From assembly GCA_022712315.1 (NCBI GenBank), contig JALAGS010000028.1, positions 27,870 through 91,869 of the forward strand: 64,000 nt of DNA. Direction: 5' to 3'. Below the pieces are notes generated by a model, which was given only the letters and a program-made list of their open reading frames with translations, was not told the origin of the DNA and searched no databases. The position numbers were made by a program, and so were the translations under genes. The stretch is from Sphingobacterium sp. (GTDB lineage: Bacteria > Bacteroidota > Bacteroidia > Sphingobacteriales > Sphingobacteriaceae). Within the stretch, counting starts at the first letter, position 1, and every line of letters starts with the position of its first letter. Positions 17,427 through 25,955 of this stretch are shown one piece after another.

Positions 17427-17829
17427 CTTCTTTCTCCCACCATTCTGAAGATTGTAACCCATCTATTTCACGACGGTCCTTTTTCGTAGGGCGTCCGGTA
17501 CCACGATCGCGCTTTAGGACTGGAGCATGAAACATGGATTTAAATCCTACTGTTTCTTCTACAGGCGTCTGATCTTCATAAAACTGAACTGCAGTCTTCG
17601 CATCAACACGACGTTCTAAAAGACCCGTAACCTTTACAACTTTTTTCTCAATACCCTTTTGGACATGATATACATCACCGATCTTGACTTCGTAAGATGG
17701 TTTTATATTTTGGCCATTTAGTTTCACGCGCCCTGCCTTACAGGCTTCTGTTGCCAAAGTTCTTGTCTTAAATAACCGAATTGACCACAGATATTTATCA
17801 ATTCTCAATTTTTCTGATGTTCCAGCCAT
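17419..17829 (-). CDS. hslR: S4-domain RNA-binding protein (Hsp15 type)
   Basis: The 136 residues start with an S4 domain (about 8-70: LRIDKYLWSIRLFKTRTLATEACKAG split across strands, then VKLNG and VKIGDVYHV), as in Hsp15, which binds free 50S subunits carrying nascent tRNA and aids recycling of stalled ribosomes. The C-terminal third is basic and charged (KRDRGTGRPTKKDRREID) and could bind RNA as well. It overlaps the downstream asparaginase gene by eight bases. The name is given on family likeness. Confidence 0.82.
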   Translation of the reverse strand: MAGTSEKLRIDKYLWSIRLFKTRTLATEACKAGRVKLNGQNIKPSYEVKIGDVYHVQKGIEKKVVKVTGLLERRVDAKTAVQFYEDQTPVEETVGFKSMFHAPVLKRDRGTGRPTKKDRREIDGLQSSEWWEKEDE

Positions 17830-18150
17830 ATGACAAAAATAATTATATTTTTAGAACCATTATAACCAAAAGCAATTATAGAAAATTCCAGTAAACCTGA
17901 GTTCAATTATTGAAACCACTTTAATTCGTTCGCATTAGGAGCTTAATAACTAATTGCAGGCAAGTTATCACCAAAGCCATGCCAACTCCCGACTGCAAGC
18001 GAATTGTTAAAACGGTGTATGCATAGTGAATACACCCTCTAAAGATGGAATCAACGTGGACTCACTGTGCACGCACTGTGGTTACAATTAGGAGTTGATC
18101 ATAAGTTTGTACGGTGTTGGTATCAGGAAAGTCTATCGCAAGGAACAATG

Positions 18151-18180
18151 GATAAAGTTGTTTTTAAGTCCAACTTTATC
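18151..18180. repeat. Perfect 10-base inverted repeat inside the dapD promoter
   Basis: GATAAAGTTG (18151-18160) and CAACTTTATC (18171-18180) are exact complements around a 10-base spacer. The left arm contains the -33 TTG and the right arm abuts the -7 box. Such placement is typical of an operator for a dimeric repressor, or of a hairpin at the end of a leader. No regulator gene is nearby. Confidence 0.6.
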
Positions 18181-18188
18181 TAAGTTTG
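18158..18188 (+). promoter_or_regulatory. Promoter of the dapD operon
   Basis: TTG (18158-18160), 20 bases, then TAAGTTTG (18181-18188), 40 bases before the ATG. An identical TAAGTTTGTAC occurs 79 bases upstream (18102-18112), a possible second -7 box without a clear -33. Confidence 0.6.
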
Positions 18189-18228
18189 TACATCAAAATA
18201 AACTAATTCAAATAAGCAAACAAATAAT

Positions 18229-19047
18229 ATGGTAGAGCCACTAAAAAAATTGATTGAGGAAGCGTGGGAAGACAGACAATTATTAGAATATAAAGAATAT
18301 ACAGAAGCGATCCGCGCTGTTATCATGAAGTTAGATAGCGGGGAAATCCGTGTGGCTGAAATGATCGGTACAAGATGGCATGTAAATGATTGGATCAAAA
18401 AAGCCGTCATCTTATATTTCCCAATCAATGATATGCGTGAAATGACTGCTGGTCCCTTTGTGTTTCATGACAAAATGAAATTAAAAACAGACTACAAACA
18501 CACGGGCGTGCGTGTTGTACCAGGAGCTTCCGCTCGTTTAGGTGCCTATTTGGCTAAAGGAGTAATTATGATGCCTTCTTATGTGAATATTGGTGCTTAT
18601 GTAGACGAAGGCACTATGGTAGATACATGGGCAACTGTCGGCTCTTGTGCACAAATTGGTAAACATGTACACTTAAGCGGTGGCGTCGGAATTGGTGGTG
18701 TATTGGAACCTGTACAAGCAGCCCCTGTTATTATTGAAGACAATGTATTCATCGGATCAAGAGCGATTGTAGTCGAAGGTATTCGTGTAGAAAAAGAAGC
18801 CGTATTAGGCGCCAATGTTGTATTGACAGCATCAACAAAAATTATTGACGTGACAGGCCCTGAGCCAGTTGAATATAAAGGTTATGTACCTGCCCGTTCA
18901 GTTGTGATTCCAGGATCTTATACGAAGAAATTTGCAGCTGGAGAATATCAAGTTCCTTGTGCTTTGATCATTGGTCAACGTAAAGAGTCTACGGACAAAA
19001 AGACGTCATTAAATGACGCATTACGTGATCACAATGTTGCTGTTTAA
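18229..19047 (+). CDS. dapD: 2,3,4,5-tetrahydropyridine-2,6-dicarboxylate N-succinyltransferase
   Basis: DapD succinylates tetrahydrodipicolinate in the succinylase branch of lysine and diaminopimelate synthesis. The 272 residues are the standard length: an N-terminal helical domain (about 1-90), a left-handed beta-helix (about 100-225, with NIGAYVDEGTMVDTWATVG and the SGGVGIGGVLEP loop region) and a C-terminal strand region. It begins a rightward group with tsaC (27-base gap), the DUF4920 gene and folP. Confidence 0.97.
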   Translation: MVEPLKKLIEEAWEDRQLLEYKEYTEAIRAVIMKLDSGEIRVAEMIGTRWHVNDWIKKAVILYFPINDMREMTAGPFVFHDKMKLKTDYKHTGVRVVPGASARLGAYLAKGVIMMPSYVNIGAYVDEGTMVDTWATVGSCAQIGKHVHLSGGVGIGGVLEPVQAAPVIIEDNVFIGSRAIVVEGIRVEKEAVLGANVVLTASTKIIDVTGPEPVEYKGYVPARSVVIPGSYTKKFAAGEYQVPCALIIGQRKESTDKKTSLNDALRDHNVAV

Positions 19048-19074
19048 CGTTAAAATTAGCATTAAAAAAATAAA

Positions 19075-19653
19075 ATGAGTGGATTCGTAGATCGAGAAGA
19101 TTTGAATAAGGCCCTGGAGACGCTAAAAAATGGCGGACTGATCTTATACCCCACGGATACAATTTGGGGAATAGGCTGTGATGCGACCAATCCAGAAGCA
19201 GTAGAAAAAGTCTTTCAGCTGAAAGGAAGAGATAAATCCAAAAGTCTGATCGTCTTATTACATAACGACAATCAATTGGCGAGTTATGTCAATGAGATCC
19301 CAGAGGTTGCTTATCAACTTATTGAATACACGGAAAAACCCTTGACAATTGTCTATTCGAATGCCAAAAATCTTGCTCCCAATGCAATAGCGGAAGACGG
19401 ATCAATTGGCATTCGGATTGTCAAACATCCTTTTTGTGAACAGCTTTTACAACGGTTCCGCAAACCGATAATCTCCACTTCGGCAAATATCAGCGGTGCT
19501 CCCACAGCAAAAGATTTTGACGAAATAGCTGATGCCATCAAAGAGGGAGTGGACTATATTGTCGCCTACGGCAGAGATGTAGCAACAGATGGAAAATCAT
19601 CTACCATTATGAAACTGGACCCTAGTGGTAAATTCGAATTTATTAGAAAATAG
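19075..19653 (+). CDS. tsaC: L-threonylcarbamoyladenylate synthase (Sua5/YrdC family)
   Basis: This enzyme makes threonylcarbamoyl-AMP from threonine, bicarbonate and ATP, the first step of t6A tRNA modification. The 192 residues form one YrdC domain: LILYPTDTIWGIGCDA near 17-32, FQLKGRDKSKSL with the basic residues of the ATP site, and ISTSANISG. There is no Sua5 C-terminal extension, so TsaC/YrdC is the better name. YciO-type paralogues exist in this family, so minor doubt remains. Its partner TsaE lies at 7959. Confidence 0.9.
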   Translation: MSGFVDREDLNKALETLKNGGLILYPTDTIWGIGCDATNPEAVEKVFQLKGRDKSKSLIVLLHNDNQLASYVNEIPEVAYQLIEYTEKPLTIVYSNAKNLAPNAIAEDGSIGIRIVKHPFCEQLLQRFRKPIISTSANISGAPTAKDFDEIADAIKEGVDYIVAYGRDVATDGKSSTIMKLDPSGKFEFIRK

Positions 19654-19654
19654 C

Positions 19655-20134
19655 ATGAAAAAGATTTTTTTAATTTTTGTATTAGGGATTGCCCTTGCCA
19701 ACCTTTCTTCAGCACAGCAAAAGGACATTCCTTCAGCAAAGCCAGGTGTTAAATATGGAAAGGAAATCTCTGCTTCCAATGCAATATCAGTAGCAAAGCT
19801 TGAAAAAGAACTCAGCAAAAAAAATGCTTTCAACGGGAGAATAGAAGGCAAGGTTGTTGAAGTTTGTAAGAAAAAAGGTTGTTTCATGACACTGCAACGA
19901 GATGGTGAAGAGCCTATTACTGTGCGTTTCAAAGACTACGGTTTCTTTATGCCGGCAGATATTATTGGTAAAACAGTTGTCGTTGAGGGTATCGCAAAGA
20001 AAAAGGAAGTTTCTGTTGCTTCTTTACAACACGCGGCCAAAGATCTTGGCAAATCGCAAACTGAAATAGATCAAATTACACAACCCAAGAAAGACATTAG
20101 TATTATAGCTGATGGAGTTCTGGTTGTAAAATAA
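19655..20134 (+). CDS. DUF4920 secreted protein
   Basis: From ATG 19655 the protein has 159 residues with a signal peptide (about 1-19, ending LSSAQQ). The mature domain matches the DUF4920 family: an OB-like fold with EGKVVEVCKKKGCFMTLQRDG (two Cys in the pattern CxxxGC, split here as CKKKGCF) and VRFKDYGFFMPADIIGKTVVVEG. The paired Cys could bind a metal or form a disulfide. Function is unknown. The frame opens 30 bases earlier inside tsaC, but the signal peptide fixes the start one base after the tsaC stop. Confidence 0.8.
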   Translation: MKKIFLIFVLGIALANLSSAQQKDIPSAKPGVKYGKEISASNAISVAKLEKELSKKNAFNGRIEGKVVEVCKKKGCFMTLQRDGEEPITVRFKDYGFFMPADIIGKTVVVEGIAKKKEVSVASLQHAAKDLGKSQTEIDQITQPKKDISIIADGVLVVK

Positions 20135-20165
20135 AATTTTCATACGCTTATCTACTGTTGCTCTA

Positions 20166-21008
20166 ATGAAAAGATTCCAAACGTCAGCTTGCCATTCCAT
20201 ACGAGTGGATGGGAATTTATTGACCTTCGAAAAACCTGTTATTATGGGGATACTCAATGTGACTCCGGATTCTTTTTATGATGGCGGTGACAATACAACA
20301 GTTGAATTAGCGGTCGAGAAAGCAAGAAAACTGCTACTTGAAGGTGCGCAAATTCTTGATATTGGTGCCTATTCCTCCCGCCCAGGTGCCCCGCTGATCT
20401 CTTCACAAGAAGAAATGGATCGGGCTCTTCCCCCAATTCGCGCAATTAAGGAAGCATTTCCGGAAGCTGTTTTATCAATCGATACTTTCCGTGCTGATGT
20501 CGCGGCTTCAGCAATCGAAGCAGGGGTTCATATCGTTAATGATGTATCTGGCGGCACACTAGACGATGATATGTTTGCAACAGTAGCGAAATACCAAGTT
20601 CCTTATATTCTCATGCATATGCGCGGTATACCTGAAAATATGCAAGAAAAAACCGAATATAAAGACATTGTAACAGATGTGGCGACCTTCCTGGGTGAAC
20701 GTATCGCCAAATTGAGAAGTCTCGGGGTAAAGGATATTATTCTTGATCCGGGTTTTGGTTTTGCGAAGACAGTTGAACAGAACTATGAGTTGCTCTATCG
20801 TGTCAATGAGCTTCACTACTTCGAATTACCTATACTGGGCGGAATCTCCCGTAAATCCATGATCTATAAAAAAATCGGAATCACAGCCCAAGATGCATTA
20901 AATGGTACAACTGCATTAAATACTCTATTGCTCGAAAGAGGTATACAGATACTTCGGGTACATGACGTAAAGGAAGCCAAACAATTAGTTGATCTCTTCT
21001 ATTCGTAA
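20166..21008 (+). CDS. folP: Dihydropteroate synthase
   Basis: FolP joins 6-hydroxymethyl-dihydropterin pyrophosphate and p-aminobenzoate in folate synthesis and is the sulfonamide target. The 280 residues form a TIM barrel with the family motifs MGILNVTPDSFYDGG, ILDIGAYSSRPGA, SIDTF, NDVSGG, ILDPGFGFAKT and GGISRKSM. It is 31 bases after the DUF4920 gene and ends 6 bases before the convergent peroxidase gene, with no terminator visible between them. Confidence 0.97.
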   Translation: MKRFQTSACHSIRVDGNLLTFEKPVIMGILNVTPDSFYDGGDNTTVELAVEKARKLLLEGAQILDIGAYSSRPGAPLISSQEEMDRALPPIRAIKEAFPEAVLSIDTFRADVAASAIEAGVHIVNDVSGGTLDDDMFATVAKYQVPYILMHMRGIPENMQEKTEYKDIVTDVATFLGERIAKLRSLGVKDIILDPGFGFAKTVEQNYELLYRVNELHYFELPILGGISRKSMIYKKIGITAQDALNGTTALNTLLLERGIQILRVHDVKEAKQLVDLFYS

Positions 21009-21014
21009 TTCCTA

Positions 21015-22037
21015 CTATCTCCCTACAAACGCCGCATCGCTTAATGTTTTAATAAAAGCGATAATATCCTCCTTTTCCGCTTCGGTCATAGCAATCCGAT
21101 TGCCATTTTCTTTAAGCAAAGGATCTAAATTAGCTGCATCCAAAACGCCATGATCAAAATAATCCAAAACAGCTTTTAGCGTCGGAAACTGGCCAAAACT
21201 TCCATAAGGAGCCGTATATTCGGCATTCCTCAAAGACGGCACCCGAAAAGCCATATAATCTTCTTCCGCACCTGTGATGCGCGCCCTCCCCGCTTCGTCG
21301 GGATTTTTATTTAATGGGAACCCCACATTTCTAAAACTCTGATCGGTAAATAATTCTGTTGCATGGCAACTTTCACATTTTAACTTAAACACCTGGTACC
21401 CCCTTGCTTCCGAGATTGTAAATTGCTCTCCTTCACCTCGTTTTACCTTATCATATTTACTGTTGGCCGAAATTAAAGTATACTCATACTGTGCAATACT
21501 TTTATAAATACGATCCGGTGTTATGCGCTCATCGCCGAAAACCCTCTTGAACAAATTTTTATAATCGACATCTGTACTGATTTTGCCGATAACTTCTACG
21601 ATAGAAGAGTTCATCTCCTCATGCGTGATAATTGGAACCAGAGGTTGTTTCTCCAGTTCAAGTATATTGCCATCCCAATTGTAGAATTTCATAAAAGCCA
21701 AATTCTGTAAGGGGGGCGTATTCCGAAATCCAACACGACCATATATACCTGTTGCTTGCATTTTTCCATCGGAAAAGGCAAGAGACGGGTTATGGCAGCT
21801 TGCACATGAGATCGTATTATTGCCACTAAATCTCTTCTCATTAAATAGTTTTTCGCCTAATTCGACGCCATACTTCGTTGGCTTATTGCTATTAAATGAA
21901 TTAGTTAAACTGGGGAAATCTGCCGGAATATTGAAAGGGATTGTGGGGTTGTCTTCAATCGCATATTCAACGATGTCATCCCTGCTACAGGACAAAGCGA
22001 TTACTATAACTGTTAGGATTAAGATGACTTTTTTCAT
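21015..22037 (-). CDS. Diheme cytochrome c peroxidase family protein (MbnH-like), lipoprotein
   Basis: A periplasmic-side diheme protein of the bacterial cytochrome c peroxidase / MauG family, 340 residues. The lipoprotein signal ends at Cys17 (IALSCSRD). Two heme-binding motifs are seen, CASCH (78-82) and CESCH (221-225). In the same leftward operon the gene upstream encodes MbnP, and known MbnH enzymes use a bis-Fe(IV) diheme to convert a Trp of MbnP to kynurenine, which then helps bind copper. The pairing supports MbnH rather than a plain peroxidase. The name is inferred from context; 147 bases and a hairpin separate the two genes. Confidence 0.85.
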   Translation of the reverse strand: MKKVILILTVIVIALSCSRDDIVEYAIEDNPTIPFNIPADFPSLTNSFNSNKPTKYGVELGEKLFNEKRFSGNNTISCASCHNPSLAFSDGKMQATGIYGRVGFRNTPPLQNLAFMKFYNWDGNILELEKQPLVPIITHEEMNSSIVEVIGKISTDVDYKNLFKRVFGDERITPDRIYKSIAQYEYTLISANSKYDKVKRGEGEQFTISEARGYQVFKLKCESCHATELFTDQSFRNVGFPLNKNPDEAGRARITGAEEDYMAFRVPSLRNAEYTAPYGSFGQFPTLKAVLDYFDHGVLDAANLDPLLKENGNRIAMTEAEKEDIIAFIKTLSDAAFVGR

Positions 22038-22138
22038 CCTTCTATTTTTATCAATGGTTGACGATTATCCAAAACACATGTTCCGAAGGCATGATGCCAG
22101 CAGAATGGTCACATTTGTTTATGCATGACTTATTTAAA

Positions 22139-22176
22139 TAAACGGCTACAACCTAATTCAAGATTATAGCCGTTTA
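22139..22176 (-). terminator. Hairpin between the MbnP and MbnH genes (partial terminator or processing site)
   Basis: TAAACGGCTA (22139-22148) and TAGCCGTTTA (22167-22176) form a perfect 10-base stem with an 18-base loop just past the mbnP stop. The T tract on the minus strand is poor (TTTAAATAAG), so it may reduce rather than stop reading into the peroxidase gene. Confidence 0.6.
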
Positions 22177-22184
22177 CTTACTAT

Positions 22185-23033
22185 TTAGTTGGAAACACTC
22201 TCAACAGCAAACATACCGGCGGTATCGCTAGTTCCATTTCCACCGAGGTTATCAACAAACTTCACCATTTCCACGGCCGAATGAATACTAGGCACGGCAT
22301 TATTCGCGCCCAAAGTGATCGTATTGGTTTTTCCGCTTAGAAGCTTATCGAAATCTGCTCTGATATTAATTTGTGGCACACTTTTGCCTACATTCATTAA
22401 AGATGGTAGACTTAATGTGATATCCCGATAAGCATCTACACCTTGTTTATAAGTAGATTCATCGCCATTTGTTCCATTAACCGTACTTCCTGTATGGATA
22501 GATAGTTCCTTATGGTCTACACCATAAAAGCCTTCCAGTTTTGTAAACCTGTACCCAGTTCCCCATTCCCAATGCATTTGGGTATCGTTTGCACCTGCAG
22601 CCGCATAAAAAGCTGGAAATCTAAGTTGGTCCAAGGTATTTATCTCCTGCTTAACACCCAAACCAAATTTAATCTGTTTGTATTCGCCAACAGGTATATT
22701 ACTCAGCACATAATTTAAACTTGCCGCTTTCGCCTGATCGATTACTGTCGCCCCCCTATCCAAGTCATTTACATGATAAGGGACTTCAGTCCCATCGGAT
22801 TTAATAAGCCTGATATTGCTAATCACATACTTGAGCTCCGAAAATTGATGCACTTGTCCATTCGCCGAGGTATTTGTTGCAGCTGCGGGAGATTCAGCTC
22901 CACCTAAAACAATTGTTGTATTTTTAAACGTATTGTTGAAATGCAAATTAACACTATTGGCAACATCTTCACTTTTACTGCATGAAATCATGACCAGCGA
23001 GATCATCATAAGTTTGATTGTATTTGTTTTCAT
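22185..23033 (-). CDS. MbnP-family copper-binding lipoprotein
   Basis: The 282 residues begin with a lipoprotein signal (Cys18 in MISCSKSED). The domain matches the MbnP family: HFN near 31-33, the FSELKYVISNIRL segment, and the family hallmark MHWEWGTGYRFTKLEG at 153-168. In characterised MbnP a Trp of this kind becomes kynurenine through MbnH and the site binds Cu(I). Trp155 and Trp157 are the candidates here. It follows the TonB-dependent receptor by 22 bases. The likely role is copper handling at the cell surface or in the periplasm next to the receptor. That it binds copper is inference from the family. Confidence 0.88.
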   Translation of the reverse strand: MKTNTIKLMMISLVMISCSKSEDVANSVNLHFNNTFKNTTIVLGGAESPAAATNTSANGQVHQFSELKYVISNIRLIKSDGTEVPYHVNDLDRGATVIDQAKAASLNYVLSNIPVGEYKQIKFGLGVKQEINTLDQLRFPAFYAAAGANDTQMHWEWGTGYRFTKLEGFYGVDHKELSIHTGSTVNGTNGDESTYKQGVDAYRDITLSLPSLMNVGKSVPQINIRADFDKLLSGKTNTITLGANNAVPSIHSAVEMVKFVDNLGGNGTSDTAGMFAVESVSN

Positions 23034-23055
23034 TTTATGTTAAGTTTTAAATTAT

Positions 23056-25044
23056 TTAAAAATTGATTTTTAAGGATATAAATATATTTCTACCCATACG
23101 GGGTATATTTCCCCAATCCGCATAGGTACTATAGTATTCATTGAAGATATTTTCCGCACCGACCTGAAATACTGCTGTCAATTTTCTTATCTTGAAATTA
23201 TAGTCAGCAGAGGCATTCCAGATCTTATAAGATGCCGTTTTGTCTTCTCCATATTCGGGACTGTAGTTGACCTGACTAAAGTCTCCGTTGATGGAAGTCT
23301 GCACACCGATCATTTTATACCGGTAATGCAATGATGTCTGGTAGCTTAATGGACGTATAAAAGGTAGATTTCCGCCCATATTGTCCTTCCCTTTGGCATA
23401 AGTAAGTACAGCTTTCCAATCCAGATCCGGCAAGATCTGGTACTGCGCATCAAGCGCGAGATTAAACAATGTCGCATGATCTAAGGAGGTATACCCTTTC
23501 ACACCTACAGACTGATAGTTCATCGGGCTACCCAAACTCAAAATTCGTCCAATAATGTAATCTTGGATAAAGAAATAGTTTGCCTTAGCACCAATGCTCA
23601 ACTTCTCCGTCTTAAATCCGGCACTGGCATTGGCTTCGTAAGAAACCTCATTTTTTAAATCCGGGTTTCCGATATAATCATAGCGATCGAAACTATTATA
23701 CATGTAATAACCATAAGCTTCCGAAACGGAAGGCGCCCGGTGTCCAAATCCTGTACCTACAGAAAAGTCAAACGGACCAATATTTAATTGATAGCTGGCA
23801 TGTAGGCTCGGAAGAACTCTATTTTTCTTTTGCGGGGAACCGGGATGAAAAATCCAGTTAAATTCGACGTATTTCGAATAATTATAGTTCAAACCCAATG
23901 AGCCCCCAAAGACAACTCTGCTGATATCGGAAAGATCCAGTGTGTTATTCATCGCTACACTCGCAAAACGCGTGGTCACCCATGGCCAGCTATAGGCAAA
24001 CATGGTTTGCTTGGACCGGTCCTGAGGATACATACGCATTTCCGCGATAGATAGATTGTCGTAAGCATTTACCTGTATTTCAGAAGAATAACGATCTTTC
24101 TGCAGATTAATTTTGGACAAAAGACCGTAGGTTGTGCTCCAGCCAGGCATATCCATATGAACCAAATTTTCAGGACGCGTGGTGTCATCCATATAGTGTT
24201 CAATTGCATTAAAATAAACTTTGGTATCCCATGCTTTTACCAAGCCTTCTTCAAACAGCTGTTTGTATGCCGCAGAAGTAATAATTGCTCTCGACAGCCA
24301 CAGGTCCATTGGTAAGGCCGGAAAGCCTACATCTTTAGCACGATCAAAAATAGCATCCACCCGAACCGCGGAAAGAGGACTTGTTTTATAAGCCAGACCT
24401 AACGATGCATTGAATTTATTATATTGAGAATGCCGTACTTCATCGTCATTGCCATCATAATAATTCCCTGCTTTCCGGAAGGCAATACTTCCATCTGCCA
24501 CAAATTTGTCGCTTGAATAATATAAATTTCCGAGATTAAAAGTCTGCTTATTATTGAATTCAAAACCTGTCTGATAGGCCCCGCCAAATTTTTTCTGCAG
24601 ACCAAACGATGTATTTCTTCTTTTCAGATCTATACTTCCTGCGACCGAAGCTCCATGTAAATTTCCCTCCTGTCCAGATTTAATAGCTATGGATGAAAGA
24701 TTATTACTTTCGACATAGGAGGTTATCGGATCCATCTTATCGGTACAGGCTCCAAAGACATGCATTCCATCGATCGTTATTGTAGAACGCTCACTACTCA
24801 TGTTATTGAGCAGGGGCTCCCAAGCATATGCTCCACGTTTGATGAAACTAATATTACTTGCAGAGGCTAAGAATTCATCCACGGAGACTGCCATCTTCAG
24901 ATCGTTCTCAATCTTCTTTTTGACTGCTGCATTGACCGTCACCTCCTCAAGACGTCTCGTTGTATCGCGCGTAACAGCATTGCTTTGTCCATTAACATTC
25001 AATCCCAAGAGAAGCATCAAGAGACTAAAACTTATCTTCTTCAT
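23056..25044 (-). CDS. TonB-dependent copper receptor (OprC/NosA type)
   Basis: An outer-membrane receptor of 662 residues with a signal peptide (1-20), a plug domain (about 35-145) and a 22-strand barrel ending in IFISLKINF. It lacks the N-terminal carboxypeptidase-like domain of SusC proteins. The plug holds GMHVFGACTDKMDPITSY (93-110), the OprC/NosA signature, with CxxxM at Cys100-Met104; the barrel holds HxM at His283-Met285 (EHYMDD). In Pseudomonas OprC a CxxxM-HxM set binds copper in the pore. The gene lies 5 bases after the YtkA-like gene and 22 before mbnP, which supports copper as the substrate. Confidence 0.9.
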   Translation of the reverse strand: MKKISFSLLMLLLGLNVNGQSNAVTRDTTRRLEEVTVNAAVKKKIENDLKMAVSVDEFLASASNISFIKRGAYAWEPLLNNMSSERSTITIDGMHVFGACTDKMDPITSYVESNNLSSIAIKSGQEGNLHGASVAGSIDLKRRNTSFGLQKKFGGAYQTGFEFNNKQTFNLGNLYYSSDKFVADGSIAFRKAGNYYDGNDDEVRHSQYNKFNASLGLAYKTSPLSAVRVDAIFDRAKDVGFPALPMDLWLSRAIITSAAYKQLFEEGLVKAWDTKVYFNAIEHYMDDTTRPENLVHMDMPGWSTTYGLLSKINLQKDRYSSEIQVNAYDNLSIAEMRMYPQDRSKQTMFAYSWPWVTTRFASVAMNNTLDLSDISRVVFGGSLGLNYNYSKYVEFNWIFHPGSPQKKNRVLPSLHASYQLNIGPFDFSVGTGFGHRAPSVSEAYGYYMYNSFDRYDYIGNPDLKNEVSYEANASAGFKTEKLSIGAKANYFFIQDYIIGRILSLGSPMNYQSVGVKGYTSLDHATLFNLALDAQYQILPDLDWKAVLTYAKGKDNMGGNLPFIRPLSYQTSLHYRYKMIGVQTSINGDFSQVNYSPEYGEDKTASYKIWNASADYNFKIRKLTAVFQVGAENIFNEYYSTYADWGNIPRMGRNIFISLKINF

Positions 25045-25049
25045 AGCTA

Positions 25050-25955
25050 CTAGAACAGAATATCAATGTATAACTCACTTTTACGTCCTTCTACACCCGG
25101 TGTAAAATCTTTTGGCACCTCTGTCCCGGCTATTACCCGTCCATTTTGGTTAACCAAAATAAAATTCAGCGTCCAATTGCCTGTCATTGTGTAATTCACA
25201 ACACCTTGATACAATCCACCTCCCTGCTGTACCAAGTCCTTGTTATTGGGCGAAGAATGGTTACCCATCGAAGGTTCCGGCATCCGTGGATCCAATTGCA
25301 GGACATATCCATTGACTGTGGCATAAGACAATTGTGCGGCATCCAATTTATAAATCCCTGCAACCAATTTATTCTCAGAAACATTCGGCTTCCTTGGAGA
25401 AATCAACGCAATTATATATTGCTCATTATCTTTCCCTGTAAATGTGGTCATGTTAAGATTTTTGTTTGTCTGCGGCTTTACAGTTACATTTTGTATAGCC
25501 GAAAAATTCTGATCGCCAATTTTAAAATTGATTTCCAAACTCCAGGTCGTTCCTTCAGAGCTCGTATTCATAAACACACTGTACCCCGAAAAATAGCGAC
25601 CATCCAAGGTATAATCCAATACCGATTGGTGTGGACAGGAAATTTTCACTCCTTGAGCATCGGTCTGTATTGGTCGAAAGCCGACCGAAGAAACCTCCAC
25701 GGGCTCATTTGTTTGCTGCTTATTAATTTTCACCCGGATATCATTGTATCCCCGGTACAAAACTCCTCCTAAGGCCTCAATACGAATAGTAAAACCCGAA
25801 GAAACAAAACTCGAAACCTCTTTAAACTCCGGATTCTCCTCAACTGTATTTCCCCGTTCAGCCTCATAATCTGTTTTTTCCTTTGTACAGGATGTTAGGA
25901 AAAAGCATATAATCAAGATATAGAAACCAGCACTTTTTAGATATAAATCTCTCAT
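25050..25955 (-). CDS. YtkA-like lipoprotein of the copper locus
   Basis: The 301 residues begin with a lipoprotein signal (Cys23 in FFLTSCTKEK). Two Ig-like beta domains of the YtkA kind can be traced: the first includes VKISCPHQ (103-110), the second MPEPSMGNHSS (225-235) followed by GLYQGVVNYTMTGNWTLNF. The Met/His/Cys clusters resemble soft-metal sites, with candidate ligands Cys107, His109, Met225, Met230 and His233. YtkA domains are often found with copper and heme-copper oxidase genes. It heads the operon YtkA-receptor-MbnP-MbnH. I could not find a promoter in the 414 bases upstream. Confidence 0.75.
   Translation of the reverse strand: MRDLYLKSAGFYILIICFFLTSCTKEKTDYEAERGNTVEENPEFKEVSSFVSSGFTIRIEALGGVLYRGYNDIRVKINKQQTNEPVEVSSVGFRPIQTDAQGVKISCPHQSVLDYTLDGRYFSGYSVFMNTSSEGTTWSLEINFKIGDQNFSAIQNVTVKPQTNKNLNMTTFTGKDNEQYIIALISPRKPNVSENKLVAGIYKLDAAQLSYATVNGYVLQLDPRMPEPSMGNHSSPNNKDLVQQGGGLYQGVVNYTMTGNWTLNFILVNQNGRVIAGTEVPKDFTPGVEGRKSELYIDILF

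Larger units (their letters stand above)
17830..18228. other. 400-base gap upstream of dapD, structured, no gene seen
   Basis: No convincing frame is present. The left part holds a seven-base hairpin (GGTGTAT 18014-18020 and ATACACC 18030-18036) and a doubled CACTGTG (near 18063-18079). The right part holds a repeated 11-mer and a 10-base palindrome over the dapD promoter, listed separately. I looked for tRNA features and for lysine-riboswitch landmarks and found none. The left half could be the remains of a small gene or RNA, but nothing supports that directly. Confidence 0.5.

Noticed and set aside
17830..18228. Riboswitch or tRNA upstream of dapD
   Set aside because: No conserved tRNA arms, no CCA-type end and no lysine-riboswitch landmarks; only simple inverted repeats are visible.
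25146..25772. Long rightward frame of 208 codons opposite the YtkA-like gene
   Set aside because: Shadow of the real leftward gene; low-complexity residues and no domain, while the opposite frame has a lipoprotein signal and YtkA motifs.
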